Source: Halomonas salipaludis | Lineage (GTDB): Bacteria; Pseudomonadota; Gammaproteobacteria; Pseudomonadales; Halomonadaceae | Assembly (NCBI RefSeq): GCF_002286975.1 | Contig: NZ_NSKB01000006.1 | Span: forward strand, 62,001-126,000 | DNA: 64,000 bases | Reading direction: 5' to 3' | Shown: piece after piece, positions 7,773 through 16,248 of the stretch | How the letters are laid out: each line of letters begins with the position of its first letter | Position numbering within the stretch: position 1 is the first letter of the stretch | The notes under the pieces: model-generated | Database searches by the model: none | What the model saw: only the letters and a program-made list of their open reading frames with translations | Told to the model about the DNA's origin: nothing | Made by a program: the position numbers and the translations under genes

Positions 7773-7808
7773 CAAAGTGGTCAACGGGACGCCAACTACG
7801 CTGCGCTC
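7767..7808 (+). repeat. attC site 7, left half, split by a group II intron
   Basis: The left core is AGTTAAC (7767-7773). The arm AAGTGGTCAACGGGACGCCAAC pairs, across the intron, with the segment GTTGGCGCCCATTACCACT at 9662-9680, and the right core GTTATAG is at 9684-9690. Removing the intron restores a 71-72 bp attC whose loop is CTACGCTGCGCTC. Confidence 0.75.
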
Positions 7809-9661
7809 GTGTGTCATGACGAAAGACTCCGGTCTTTCTTGCTGTACTCAAGATGAGGGAAGGCCCCTCGGTCTCGGTGACCAGACACTGGGACCAAACC
7901 GCCCTGTGCGGCTCGCATTAAGAGTGCGGGTCGTGAGCGACACGGGAAAAGGCAGCCGTGAGTTGTCAGGTAAGTGCCCAAGGAGATGAACGCAAGTGAA
8001 CCGCCGATGAGGGGTCGAAATGGAGCTGGACGCTGTCAAAAACGGGGACCGAGCGTATCCCTGGGATCAGTTGCGACGTGAACTGGAACAACGGACGCAG
8101 CGGCAGCCGGTCTTGAGGCGGCATGACCTGGGTACAGGCTTGAGTATGGAACATGAGAACCTGTCGTCCTGATGTTAAGGGAGAAGCACAAGTGGCAACC
8201 CCACGAGGCGAGAGTACCGATGCAGGACACAGGGACGGATTGTCCCGTAGTAGTGTTGAAGCACCTGTAATGGGTGTGGAGCGAAGGGGACAAGTTATCC
8301 CGTCGGATTCAGGAGGCCAACCGGAATCCGGGAGGAGCCACCGGAACCTGACAAAACCATTTACCATCCCGAAGGGCCTGGTGTATCAGGCCTACAAACG
8401 GGTCCGGGCCAATAAGGGCTGCGCCGGTATTGATGATCAGAGTCTGCAAGACTTTGAGGTCGACCTTGGCAACAACCTGTATAAGGTTTGGAACCGTTTG
8501 TCCTCGGGCAGCTATCATCCACCACCGGTCATGCGCGTGGAGATTGAAAAGGCGGATGGGGGCACCCGCAGCCTTGGCATTCCGACGGTCGCTGACCGTA
8601 TTGCGCAGATGGTGGTCAAGCTGCTGATTGAACCGGAACTGGAACAACACTTCCACCCAGATTCGTACGGCTACCGACCGGGGAAATCGGCGCATGATGC
8701 GCTGAAGCAAACCCAGGCTCGGTGTTGGAAGAAAGCTTGGGTGCTGGATATGGACATCCAGGGCTTCTTCGACAACATCGACCATGGCCTGTTAATGAAG
8801 GCGGTGGATCGGCATGTGACGGAAGACTGGCAGAAGCTGTACATCCGGCGCTGGCTAAGCGCTCCGGTTCAGTTTGCGGATGGTTCCGTTGAGGAACGCG
8901 ACCGGGGCACGCCGCAAGGCGGTGTGATCAGCCCCTTACTGGCGAACCTGTTCCTGCATTACGTCTTTGATCGCTGGGTGGAGAAGCGCTGGGGTGGTAT
9001 CCAATTTGAACGCTACGCGGACGATATTGTGTGCCACTGCGCCAGCGAGCGGGAAGCACAAGCACTGAAATCGGTCCTTGAAGCCCGATTCACAGCCTGT
9101 GGCTTGACCCTCCATCCCCGGAAGACAAAGATCGTGTATTGTAAGAGCGAGTACAACCGCCGGGACTACCCGGTGATCGCGTTTGATTTTCTGAGCTACA
9201 CCTTCCGACCACGATTGATACGGAACCGGCAGGGACAGAAGAAAATCTACTTTACGGCGGCCATCAGCCAGAGTGCAGCGAAAGAGATCCGTAAGCAGAT
9301 CAACGAGTGGCCCTGGAAATGGTGGCGACAGAAGGAACTCGGGCAGTTCATCCGATTCTGTCAGTCCCGCCTCCGAGGCTGGATGCAGTACTATGGCTTG
9401 TTTGGCCGCAGCTACATTCGGAATGTGTTATTTCATTTTGACTTGAGGCTGAGCCGGTGGGCCGTAGGGAAGTATCGGAAACTCAGGGGTCTGTTACAGG
9501 CTGCCCGGAGGGTGAACGGGCTGCGTCGGCGACGACCAGACCTGTTTGCGCATTGGGCAGGATCAAAGTTGATGGTTGGATAACAAGAGCCGTATGAATC
9601 GAGAGGTTCACGTACGGTTCTGTGAGAGGCTCTGGGGGAGGTTCCCAGGGCCTACTCGACC
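7809..9661 (+). mobile_element. Group II intron inserted in the loop of an attC site
   Basis: The 5' end GTGTG (7809-7813) fits the GUGYG intron start. Domain V is recognisable at 9587-9620 (GAGCCGTATGAA, GAGA-type loop, TTCACGTACGGTTC). Domain VI follows: arms AGGCTCTGGG (9627-9636) and TCCCAGGGCCT (9643-9653), with a likely branch-point A at 9654. The 3' end is at 9660 or 9661. GAGCG at 7935-7939 is complementary to CGCTC at the end of the 5' exon and is a candidate EBS1. Bases 7809-8152 are the non-coding ribozyme domains. The intron is in the same orientation as the cassettes. Confidence 0.8.
8153..9583 (+). CDS. ltrA: Group II intron reverse transcriptase/maturase
   Basis: This intron-encoded protein helps the intron RNA splice and copies it into DNA targets. 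Reverse transcriptase blocks are evident: GIPTVADRIAQMVVK, SYGYRPGKSAHDAL, VLDMDIQGFFDNIDH, GTPQGGVISPLLANL and the catalytic YADD in ERYADDIVCHC. A maturase X domain follows (RFCQSRLRGWMQYYGLFGRS), ending LFAHWAGSKL. There is no C-terminal HNH endonuclease domain. The first 60 or so residues are unlike the conserved protein, so the true start may be a later codon such as the ATG at 8270. It lies entirely inside the intron, between the 5' ribozyme domains and domain V. Confidence 0.9.
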   Translation: MRTCRPDVKGEAQVATPRGESTDAGHRDGLSRSSVEAPVMGVERRGQVIPSDSGGQPESGRSHRNLTKPFTIPKGLVYQAYKRVRANKGCAGIDDQSLQDFEVDLGNNLYKVWNRLSSGSYHPPPVMRVEIEKADGGTRSLGIPTVADRIAQMVVKLLIEPELEQHFHPDSYGYRPGKSAHDALKQTQARCWKKAWVLDMDIQGFFDNIDHGLLMKAVDRHVTEDWQKLYIRRWLSAPVQFADGSVEERDRGTPQGGVISPLLANLFLHYVFDRWVEKRWGGIQFERYADDIVCHCASEREAQALKSVLEARFTACGLTLHPRKTKIVYCKSEYNRRDYPVIAFDFLSYTFRPRLIRNRQGQKKIYFTAAISQSAAKEIRKQINEWPWKWWRQKELGQFIRFCQSRLRGWMQYYGLFGRSYIRNVLFHFDLRLSRWAVGKYRKLRGLLQAARRVNGLRRRRPDLFAHWAGSKLMVG

Positions 9662-9690
9662 GTTGGCGCCCATTACCACTGGCGTTATAG
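9662..9690 (+). repeat. attC site 7, right half
   Basis: GTTGGCG to the core GTTATAG (9684-9690). It is the exact complement partner of the half-site at 7767-7808; the intron lies between them. Confidence 0.75.
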
Positions 9691-9713
9691 CTCAGAACAG
9701 CATGGAGAAATAG

Positions 9714-10034
9714 ATGATTGCCGAGAGCCTATTTAATCAAATAGCTGGTTACATGAAGGAGGCCGTAAGGACTCAGAGTTCAAGCTTGCTGGTCGATCAG
9801 GTTAACGCATTGAACCTCAATACAGAAGGCGAAGTTAACTATATGAACTTAAAGTGTTCATACATGGCAAAGGATGGCTCATCTATTGAATTTTCATTTC
9901 GTTCATATGATCCATCTGGGCCATTTAAAAACCTTCCTGATGTAAACAAAATCCATCTTCAGCTGCTGAAAAATGGAGATGTAGTATCTCAGGTTAGTGA
10001 GCGTTTTGATGACAATTCCATATATGGTGCGTGA
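9714..10034 (+). CDS. Hypothetical cassette protein, 106 aa
   Basis: The ATG at 9714 follows GGAGAAATAG, a good ribosome site, 24 bases after the attC core at 9684-9690. The protein is small, soluble and acidic, with a helical N-terminal half followed by beta-prone segments (LKCSYMAKDGSSIEFSFRSYD). It has no signal peptide or known motif, and the family is not recognised. Its TGA stop is next to attC site 8. Because the group II intron precedes it, read-through from upstream cassettes depends on intron splicing. Confidence 0.55.
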   Translation: MIAESLFNQIAGYMKEAVRTQSSSLLVDQVNALNLNTEGEVNYMNLKCSYMAKDGSSIEFSFRSYDPSGPFKNLPDVNKIHLQLLKNGDVVSQVSERFDDNSIYGA

Positions 10035-10036
10035 AG

Positions 10037-10118
10037 CTATAGCAAGCCAGGCAGCGGAACATATTTTGCTTCGCTGTGTTCAAGACGCAAAATTTTCCCC
10101 CTGCTTGGGGTGTTGTGA
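10037..10118 (+). repeat. attC site 8
   Basis: The left core is degenerate (CTATAGC, 10037-10043); the right core is GTTGTGA (10112-10118). Arms AAGCCAGGCAGCGG and CCCCTGCTTGGGG pair. Length 82 bp. It is close in sequence to attC site 4. Confidence 0.65.
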
Positions 10119-10126
10119 GTTATTCT

Positions 10127-10507
10127 ATGAATAGCGATCGTGATAAGATCGTAGTTGCATGGCTAAGGGGGAATCGACCCGCCGAAGCGGTTCCTGATCT
10201 ACTTATTGTTTTGCTATGCGGCGTCGTCGTCGGAGGCTCCGTATGGTTGAGCTGGCTTGGCTCGTCGGTGGAGTGGGTGACCCGTTCCGGCTCCATAATA
10301 GCCTTGGCTGGTGCAATCCTAGAGTACAGGAATGCAAACTACCTCAAGATTGCTATGGAAGAATCAATTCGCTGGGCCTCCGGAGTTGGTGGACCCGTCA
10401 TCTTTGAGTGGGCTTGGTATCGCCGCTTATCGAGGTATGTCGCGCATATACTAGTTGTAGCTGGCACACTTCTTTGGGGATACGGGGATGTATGGATTAG
10501 CTTATAA
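10127..10507 (+). CDS. Small cassette-encoded membrane protein, 126 aa
   Basis: I start at the ATG at 10127, 8 bases after the attC core; the longer frame would begin inside the attC. Hydrophobic stretches at residues about 25-43 (LLIVLLCGVVVGGSVWLSW), 50-65 and 103-120 suggest two to three inner-membrane helices joined by a short basic/acidic loop. Family not recognised. Its stop codon overlaps the left core of attC site 9. Membrane proteins of this size are frequent in cassette arrays; no role can be assigned. Confidence 0.55.
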   Translation: MNSDRDKIVVAWLRGNRPAEAVPDLLIVLLCGVVVGGSVWLSWLGSSVEWVTRSGSIIALAGAILEYRNANYLKIAMEESIRWASGVGGPVIFEWAWYRRLSRYVAHILVVAGTLLWGYGDVWISL

Positions 10508-10606
10508 TACGTCGCTCAACGTGACTGGGCTCTGGACTTCCCCCACTCTAGTGGACACGCATCGATAACTCCTGGACTTCCTCCGGTGCAGAGCTGAGCG
10601 TTATAA
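10502..10606 (+). repeat. attC site 9 (degenerate)
   Basis: The right core GTTATAA (10600-10606) is good. The left core TTATAAT (10502-10508) departs from the AAC rule. Flanking arms CGCTCA and TGAGCG, and GGGCTCTG with GCAGAGC, pair imperfectly. Length 105 bp. Confidence 0.45.
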
Positions 10607-10627
10607 TTTTTCGTTCGAGGCTATAGA

Positions 10628-11146
10628 ATGATCGCAAGCAATGTAAAAACTTTCTTCCTAGAGATGAAATCTGTACATGAGCTAAACTCGAAACTACTTC
10701 CCGACACTCTATCCGTTGTGGAATGCGAGGAGCCACAGTATCAGTTGAATAGATTTTTATATCAGCTTGTTGGTGCCGATTGGGAATGGGGAGATCGCGA
10801 TAGCTGGATTGATGATCAATGGCGGGAGCTAGTAGAAAGCGACTGTCATCGTACTTGGGTGGCCTATTACCGTGGGAGTATCGCTGGGTATTATGAGCTG
10901 TACCGGCCAGACGGAGTCAATACCGAGATCCTGTACTTTGGCTTGGCACCTGGTGCTATTGGTAAGGGCTTTGGTGGGCCGCTTTTGAGCCATGCCATCA
11001 AGTCTGCATGGGATTGGTCCGGTACCCAGAGAGTGTGGGTTCACACTTGTACGCTGGATCATCCGAATGCATTGGCTAACTATTTGGCGCGTGGTTTCAA
11101 GATGTATCGAGAAGAAGTAACGCCTACCGGCCAAGAAAGCGACTAA
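10628..11146 (+). CDS. GNAT-family N-acetyltransferase (last cassette)
   Basis: Transfers an acetyl group from acetyl-CoA to an unknown amine. The 172-residue product shows the GNAT core: a mid-protein strand (RTWVAYYRGSIAGYYELYR), then the strand and acetyl-CoA loop LGLAP-type motif (YFGLAPGAIGKGFGGPLL, residues about 100-117), and a C-terminal VWVHTCTLDHPNALANYLARGF segment typical of the family. The start at 10628 is 21 bases after the attC core; M13 (10664) is an alternative. A clear attC does not follow, so this is probably the last cassette or a genomic neighbour of the array. Confidence 0.7.
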   Translation: MIASNVKTFFLEMKSVHELNSKLLPDTLSVVECEEPQYQLNRFLYQLVGADWEWGDRDSWIDDQWRELVESDCHRTWVAYYRGSIAGYYELYRPDGVNTEILYFGLAPGAIGKGFGGPLLSHAIKSAWDWSGTQRVWVHTCTLDHPNALANYLARGFKMYREEVTPTGQESD

Positions 11147-11194
11147 GGCTCGGTATCGTATGGCGGCCATATGCAGAAGGAGCGGGTGTTATCT
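11142..11194 (+). repeat. Possible degenerate terminal attC
   Basis: A GTTATCT core-like heptamer (11188-11194) and a small ATGG-CGG-CCAT hairpin lie after the acetyltransferase stop, but the left core is missing. The GC-rich chromosome begins shortly after. Weak candidate only. Confidence 0.2.
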
Positions 11195-11292
11195 CTGCGG
11201 TCATCTTGCATCCAAGGAGTGGTAGCGTGGCTTGGGCAGCGTTGATGGTATCCTTCGCAGGTTCGCTCCACGGCTAAAAGGCCCCCATTTCA

Positions 11293-12393
11293 ATGTTCCG
11301 TCATGCCCTGTCCCGGGTGGTGCAAGATGTTCTCTTCATGGTGCTTCTGGCGGCGCTGGTGCCGCTGTGGTGGCTTTCCCCCGATGCGGGCTGGGCGCTG
11401 TATGAGCGGGTCGACTGGAAGACCGTGGGGGCCCTGGCGGGGCTGATGGTGCTGAGCCGGGGCCTGGAGGTGAGCGGTTACCTCAGCCTGGCGGGCAGTT
11501 GGCTGTTGCAGCGGGTGCGGGGGGAGCGCTTGCTGGCGGTCTATCTGATCCTGTTCTCTGCGGGCTTGTCTGCCGTTATCACCAATGATGTGGCGCTGTT
11601 CATCGTCGTGCCGCTTACCGTCAGCCTGCGCCGGGTCGCGGAGCTTCCCCTGGGGCGCTTGATCATCTTCGAGGCGCTGGCGGTCAATGCCGGCTCTGCG
11701 CTTAGCCCCATCGGCAATCCGCAGAATCTTTTCATGTGGCAGGCCTCTGGCGCGGGCTTCCTGGAGTTCACGGCGATGATGGCGCCCTTGGCTCTGGCGC
11801 TTACCGCCCTATTGATCGCCGCGGTACCGCTGGCGTTTCCCCGCCAGCGGATCTCGGTGTCCGGTGTGGCCGCCGCGGTGCCCCGGGACCGCCGGCTGTT
11901 CTGGGTCTCGCTGCTGCTGTATGTGCCTTTTCTGGTCATGGCTGACTGGGGCTATGCGGCCCTAGGGGCGGCCATGCTGATTGTGCTCTACCTGTTTTAC
12001 CGGCGGCATCTGCTGTTGGGCGTGGATTGGCTGCTGCTGCTGGTGTTCGCGCTGATGTTCATCAACATGAGTCTCCTGTCGGGGTTGCCTGCGGTGCAGG
12101 GCATCACCCATCACCTGCTGCAGCTGCCGGGGGCGGTGTTTACCGCTGCGGTGCTGACCTCGCAGGTCATGTCCAACGTGCCCGCCGCTATCTTCCTGGC
12201 CTCGTTTACCGATGACTGGCAGGCCCTGGCGTGGGGAGTGACGGTGGGTGGGTTCGGTCTGGCGATTGGTTCGCTGGCCAATCTGATTGCCCTGCGCCTC
12301 GCCTATCAGCCTGGCCTGTGGCGCGAGTTCCATGTCTGGTCAGTACCGGTGCTGTTCGGTGGATGGCTGGTTGCGCTATTGCTGAGGCTGTAG
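11293..12393 (+). CDS. SLC13/ArsB-type anion permease
   Basis: A membrane carrier for an anion, probably di/tricarboxylate- or oxyanion-like by family. It has about ten hydrophobic helices over 366 residues. The family signatures are present: SAVITNDVALFIVVPLTV (residues about 94-111) and GSALSPIGNPQNLFMW (about 135-150), the Asn/Asp and Ser-Pro-Asn loops of the ArsB/CitT superfamily. A second such loop is TSQVMSNVPAAIFLASF near residue 290. It is shorter than most SLC13 proteins and resembles YbiR-type members. This is the first gene with high-GC chromosomal codon use. Substrate not known. Confidence 0.75.
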   Translation: MFRHALSRVVQDVLFMVLLAALVPLWWLSPDAGWALYERVDWKTVGALAGLMVLSRGLEVSGYLSLAGSWLLQRVRGERLLAVYLILFSAGLSAVITNDVALFIVVPLTVSLRRVAELPLGRLIIFEALAVNAGSALSPIGNPQNLFMWQASGAGFLEFTAMMAPLALALTALLIAAVPLAFPRQRISVSGVAAAVPRDRRLFWVSLLLYVPFLVMADWGYAALGAAMLIVLYLFYRRHLLLGVDWLLLLVFALMFINMSLLSGLPAVQGITHHLLQLPGAVFTAAVLTSQVMSNVPAAIFLASFTDDWQALAWGVTVGGFGLAIGSLANLIALRLAYQPGLWREFHVWSVPVLFGGWLVALLLRL

Positions 12394-12434
12394 AAATGCC
12401 TGGAGTCTGTTGGGGCCCCGATACCGAGGAAAAC

Positions 12435-12881
12435 ATGACGCTACGCGATGCCAGCGTCGATGACGTTGAGACCCTGTTCGATATCCGCTGCTCGGTCACC
12501 GAGAATCACCAGTCGCGCGAGGAACTGGCATCGCTCGGCATCACCGTCGAAAGCGTAGGGGCGATGGTGGCAAGCGGCGACTATGTGACCACTATCGCCG
12601 AGATCGGCGGCCAGCCAGTAGGGTTCTCGATGGCGCAGATCTCCGAGGGGTATGTCTTCGCCTGCTTTGTGCGGCCTGGGTTCCATGGTCAGGGCGTTGG
12701 TGGTGCGCTGATGGCGGCGGCGGAGGAGGGCTTGCGGCGAGCCGGGGTCAAGGAGGCATGGCTATCTACCGGGGAGGAGGAGCGCTTTCGTGCGCCTGGC
12801 TTCTATCGGCACCTGGGCTGGGTCGATAGCGGCCATCTTGACGATGGGCAGATACGGTTTACCAAGATTCTCGCCCCCTAA
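12435..12881 (+). CDS. GNAT-family N-acetyltransferase
   Basis: A single-domain GNAT protein of 148 residues. I start at the ATG at 12435, where GAGGAAA gives a ribosome site; the ATG at 12396 is possible. The first strand and helix are TLRDASVDDVETLFDIR, the acetyl-CoA loop is VRPGFHGQGVGGALM (residues about 81-95), and the C-terminal FYRHLGW motif is typical. It follows the permease by about 40 bases on the same strand, so the two may be co-transcribed. Acceptor substrate unknown. Confidence 0.8.
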   Translation: MTLRDASVDDVETLFDIRCSVTENHQSREELASLGITVESVGAMVASGDYVTTIAEIGGQPVGFSMAQISEGYVFACFVRPGFHGQGVGGALMAAAEEGLRRAGVKEAWLSTGEEERFRAPGFYRHLGWVDSGHLDDGQIRFTKILAP

Positions 12882-12946
12882 GTCACGTTGCGAAGTAAGC
12901 TGTGAACGCTTATCGAGAGAATAACCACATCAAGGACGAGCCACGG

Positions 12947-13456
12947 ATGAAGAGACTACTTGCGGGAATCTTGCTGCTGCTGCTTCTGCTGCCCACCGCT
13001 GCGCTATCGGCAGAGCTTTGGGGGCCTACCTCCGCTGGTATGATGATTGACGAGGTCATGGGTGTCGTTGATGACGCTTACCGCATGGAGGAACAGGAGG
13101 AGAATCGCTTGGCGACCGGCGCAGTGGAAGCGGTGCGCCGAGATGATGCCGAGATGGCGGGTGAGACCTACACGCAGCGATTCTTCTTCCTCAACGGGCA
13201 GCTTACTCAAGTGACGATGAGGCTGAACGACACGCGTGACTTCGATTCCATGCTGGGTTTTGTAGAGTCGCTGACGGAAACAATGCGCGATCAGTATGGC
13301 AAGGAAGTCGACTCAGAGGTAAGGGCATCCGGGCCGATACGCCAAGCGACAGTGAGCTGGATCGACGGCAATCGCAGGATAAGCATCTTCCTGATGTCCC
13401 AGGGCCCGGACGATTCGTTGTTGAATGTGAACTACCAGGTATACGTTGGTGGCTGA
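12947..13456 (+). CDS. Exported protein of unknown function, 169 aa
   Basis: The ATG at 12947 gives MKR followed by a Leu-rich core and ALSA-E, a strong Sec signal peptide (residues 1-22). The longer frame lacks sense as a leader and was rejected. The mature part is acidic and alpha/beta. No Cys follows the signal peptide, so it should be a soluble periplasmic protein rather than a lipoprotein. Family not recognised. It lies alone between the GNAT gene and the DapA-family gene. Confidence 0.65.
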   Translation: MKRLLAGILLLLLLLPTAALSAELWGPTSAGMMIDEVMGVVDDAYRMEEQEENRLATGAVEAVRRDDAEMAGETYTQRFFFLNGQLTQVTMRLNDTRDFDSMLGFVESLTETMRDQYGKEVDSEVRASGPIRQATVSWIDGNRRISIFLMSQGPDDSLLNVNYQVYVGG

Positions 13457-13517
13457 TTCCCGATAGGCGATACTGGCCGCCAACACACCTCACACCACTC
13501 ACACTGGAGCACCCGTT

Positions 13518-14411
13518 ATGTTCAGCGGCTTGAGCGCCTTTCCCCTGACGCCACTCAACGCCGGCGGTATCGACGAGCCGGCGTTCGTTCGCTTGATCGA
13601 GCGCCTGGTGGCCGCCAAGGTCGATTCGATTGGGGCGCTGGGCTCCACCGGTAACTACGCTTATCTGTCGATTGCCGAGCGCGGTCGCGTTGCGCGGCTG
13701 GCGGTGGAGCATGCCGCTGGGGTGCCGGTGATGGTGGGTATTGGCTCCGTGCGCACCCGCGACGTGCTGGCCCTGGCGGAAGAGGCCCAGCGGGCGGGGG
13801 CCAGCGCGGTGATGCTGGCGCCGGTCTCCTATCAGCGGCTGTCGGATAAAGAGGTGTACGGGCTGTTCGAGGACGTGACGCGGGCACTGTCGGTGCCGCT
13901 GTGCGTCTACGACAACCCGGGCACCACGCACTTCACCTTCAGCGATGAGCTACATGGTGAGATTGCCCGGTTGCCCAACGTCGCTTCGATCAAGATCCCC
14001 GGCGTGCCGAACGACACCATCGAGGCCAAGGTACGGGTCGAGCGGCTGCGCGCGCTGATTCCGTCGCACGTATCGATTGGCGTTAGCGGCGATGCGCTAG
14101 GCGCCATGGGGCTGAATGCCGGCTGTGAGGTGTGGTACTCGGCAATTGGCGGCACCTTCCCCGAGGCGATGCTGGCGATCACCCGCGCGGCCCAGGCCGG
14201 GAATGCCGACGAGTCGCTGCGCCTCTCCGCTCGGCTGCAGCCGCTGTGGCAGCTGTTTGGTGAGTATGGTGGCAGCCTGCGCGTGACGGCAGCCGCGGCA
14301 GAGCTACTTGGGCTAGTCGAGGCGCCGTGCCTGCCGCGGCCGCTCAAGGCGGTGGATGGCGAGGCGCGGGAGCGCCTGGCGGCGCTGGTTAACGAGCTAG
14401 CATTAAGCTAA
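13518..14411 (+). CDS. Dihydrodipicolinate synthase-family lyase/aldolase
   Basis: A class I (Schiff-base) aldolase of the DapA/NanA family, 297 residues forming one TIM barrel. Key residues are visible: the GSTG carbonyl-binding loop (residues about 42-45), Tyr131 in VYDNP, and the Schiff-base Lys159 in ASIKIPGVP. It uses pyruvate or a related keto acid as donor by family rule. It is probably not the biosynthetic DapA, because the GTTGE signature is changed to GSTGN and it is not near lysine genes. A sugar-acid or hydroxyproline-type substrate is plausible. Confidence 0.8.
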   Translation: MFSGLSAFPLTPLNAGGIDEPAFVRLIERLVAAKVDSIGALGSTGNYAYLSIAERGRVARLAVEHAAGVPVMVGIGSVRTRDVLALAEEAQRAGASAVMLAPVSYQRLSDKEVYGLFEDVTRALSVPLCVYDNPGTTHFTFSDELHGEIARLPNVASIKIPGVPNDTIEAKVRVERLRALIPSHVSIGVSGDALGAMGLNAGCEVWYSAIGGTFPEAMLAITRAAQAGNADESLRLSARLQPLWQLFGEYGGSLRVTAAAAELLGLVEAPCLPRPLKAVDGEARERLAALVNELALS

Positions 14412-14441
14412 GACGCGGGCAGCTTCTACTTCCCGCTGCTA

Positions 14442-14463
14442 CTCCCCCTCCCTAGAGGGGGAG
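14442..14463. terminator. Hairpin between convergent genes
   Basis: CTCCCCCTC-CCTA-GAGGGGGAG, a 9-bp perfect stem between the DapA-family gene (+) and the acyl-CoA ligase gene (-). It can serve both strands, although no long T run follows. Confidence 0.5.
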
Positions 14464-14492
14464 CCCTGAAGACGCAGTCGGAGCGCTAGAGT

Positions 14493-16145
14493 TCATAGTT
14501 CCCGTCGAATACGCTTCTTGTCTAGTTTCCCTACGCTGGTTTTGGGAATCTCGTCGACGAAGCGTACGAATGATGGAATCGCCCATTGGGTGATGCGGCC
14601 CTCGTCTACGAAGCGCTGCAGGAACGCCTGTATCTCTTCGGGCATGGGAGGATCGTTTAAATCACTGGCTCTAGCAAGCGCTGCGGGGCGCTCGCCCCAC
14701 TTCTCATCGGGAATGCCGATTACGGCCACTTCAGAAACGCCAGGATGTTGGCCAACCAGGTTCTCGAGCTCAAGTGAAGAGACCCACTCTCCGCCGGTCT
14801 TGATCACGTCTTTGATGCGGTCTCGGATCTGCAGGAAACCGCGCTCGTCGAGTACTGCCATGTCGCCGGTGTGAAGCCAGCCGTTGCGCCATAGTTCCTT
14901 GCTGCGAGCCTCTTCCTTGTAATATCCCTGGGTAAGCCATGGGGCACGCACCCGTACTTCCCCGACGCTCTCGCCGTCGTGAGGTAGTGCAATGCCACCT
15001 TCATCGACCACCTCCAATTTTACCAGCGGGACGGCCATGCCTGCCTTGCTGCGCCAGGGCAGCTGGCTGTTGAAGTCGACCTCATTGATATCTTGGGGAA
15101 GAATGCTGGCGGTAAGCAATGGACAGGTTTCAGACATGCCGTAAGCGCTGCGTGTATCGATACCCAGCTCCCAAGCCTTTATTGCCAGTGACTGTGGTAG
15201 GGAACTACCGCCCACCAGTACTTTCCAACCGGTGAGATCGACACTCCCCGAGCTGATGGCCTCAGCGTCCACTACCATATTCAGCAGAGTGGGGACGCAG
15301 TGAGAGAAATCTACCTTCTCGTCGACGAGCAAGTTGACCAGGACATCCGGTTCATAGCGACCGGGATAAACCTGAGTGGCACCCAACAGTGTGGCGGTAT
15401 ATGGCACTCCCCATGCATGCACATGGAACATTGGCGTAATCGGCATATACACCTTGTCGCGATTGAGCAATTCGAACCCTGGTGACTGGAATGTACTCGC
15501 CTCACAAAGGGTATGGAGAACCAGTTGGCGATGAGAGAAGTACACGCCTTTGGGGTTGCCGGTCGTGCCGGTGGTGTAGAACAGCGTAGCCACCGCGTTT
15601 TCATCAAGAACAGGAAATTCGTAGTGGGCAGGGTGCTCGGCCAGCAGTTCTTCGTACTCACCAACAAGAGGGAGTACGGTCTCTCGCCTGCTGGGGGTAT
15701 CCTGACATAGTAGGTACCCACGAATGCGTGGTAGCCGTTCAGCCAAAGGTTCGAGCAGTGGCAAGAAATCCTCGTGAATCAGTACGAAGTCGTCCTCAGC
15801 GTGCGCCATGGTGTAGTGGACCTGCTCTGGCGACAGGCGTACGTTCACCGTGTGCAGAACGGCACCTATCATGGGGATGGCGAAGAATGCCTCCAGATAG
15901 CGGTGGCTGTCCCAGTCAAGCATTGCGACCACATTGCCGGCCTGGACACCCTGAGCGGAGAGCAGGTGAGCGAGCTGGTGCACGCGTTCCCGAAACCGGC
16001 GATAGTCGTGGCGGTAGAGATTGCGGTAGACGATCTGGTTGTTACCTGCCATTCGCACGCCTGAGTCAAGCAGTTCACCGATTAACAGCGGCGAGTAGGA
16101 TGCAGAGGGCGCTGCCTGTGGAATCTTCATTGTCTCTGTATTCAT
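14493..16145 (-). CDS. Acyl-CoA ligase, AlkK-like
   Basis: Activates a fatty or other carboxylic acid to its CoA thioester through an acyl-adenylate. The 550-residue protein has all ANL-family motifs: the P-loop [15 protein letters not shown] (residues about 190-204), [10 protein letters not shown], the hinge [15 protein letters not shown] and [15 protein letters not shown], and the C-terminal catalytic Lys in [15 protein letters not shown]. The sequence pattern is that of medium/long-chain ligases of the AlkK/DmdB group. It lies 103 bases downstream of the BCCT gene on the same strand, so it may be the last gene of that unit, although its GC content is higher. Confidence 0.85.
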   Translation of the reverse strand: MNTETMKIPQAAPSASYSPLLIGELLDSGVRMAGNNQIVYRNLYRHDYRRFRERVHQLAHLLSAQGVQAGNVVAMLDWDSHRYLEAFFAIPMIGAVLHTVNVRLSPEQVHYTMAHAEDDFVLIHEDFLPLLEPLAERLPRIRGYLLCQDTPSRRETVLPLVGEYEELLAEHPAHYEFPVLDENAVATLFYTTGTTGNPKGVYFSHRQLVLHTLCEASTFQSPGFELLNRDKVYMPITPMFHVHAWGVPYTATLLGATQVYPGRYEPDVLVNLLVDEKVDFSHCVPTLLNMVVDAEAISSGSVDLTGWKVLVGGSSLPQSLAIKAWELGIDTRSAYGMSETCPLLTASILPQDINEVDFNSQLPWRSKAGMAVPLVKLEVVDEGGIALPHDGESVGEVRVRAPWLTQGYYKEEARSKELWRNGWLHTGDMAVLDERGFLQIRDRIKDVIKTGGEWVSSLELENLVGQHPGVSEVAVIGIPDEKWGERPAALARASDLNDPPMPEEIQAFLQRFVDEGRITQWAIPSFVRFVDEIPKTSVGKLDKKRIRREL

Positions 16146-16230
16146 CTTATTCCTCGTGGTTATGCTTTCACTAGGAAGGTTTTAAGTTTTCAATAACCAT
16201 CGTATGAGATGGTGGTCGATGACGGTCATT

Positions 16231-16248
16231 AGGCATAAATTTATGCCT
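16231..16248. promoter_or_regulatory. 18-bp perfect palindrome after the BCCT gene
   Basis: AGGCATAAATTTATGCCT directly follows the BCCT stop codon and lies 86 bases before the ligase start. It could be an operator for the ligase gene or the stem of a terminator; there is no T run on the minus-strand side. Confidence 0.4.

Noticed and set aside
7809..9661. Canonical group IIC-attC intron inserted at the TTGTTA core
   Set aside because: The insertion lies in the loop and in the sense direction, not at the core on the bottom strand, so I did not assign this subclass.
10076..10126. N-terminal extension of the small membrane protein and similar extensions at 1298, 3166 and 6957
   Set aside because: They run through attC sites and lack ribosome-binding sites.
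13518..14411. Biosynthetic dapA
   Set aside because: Active-site Lys is present but the GTTGE signature is changed and there is no lysine-pathway context.
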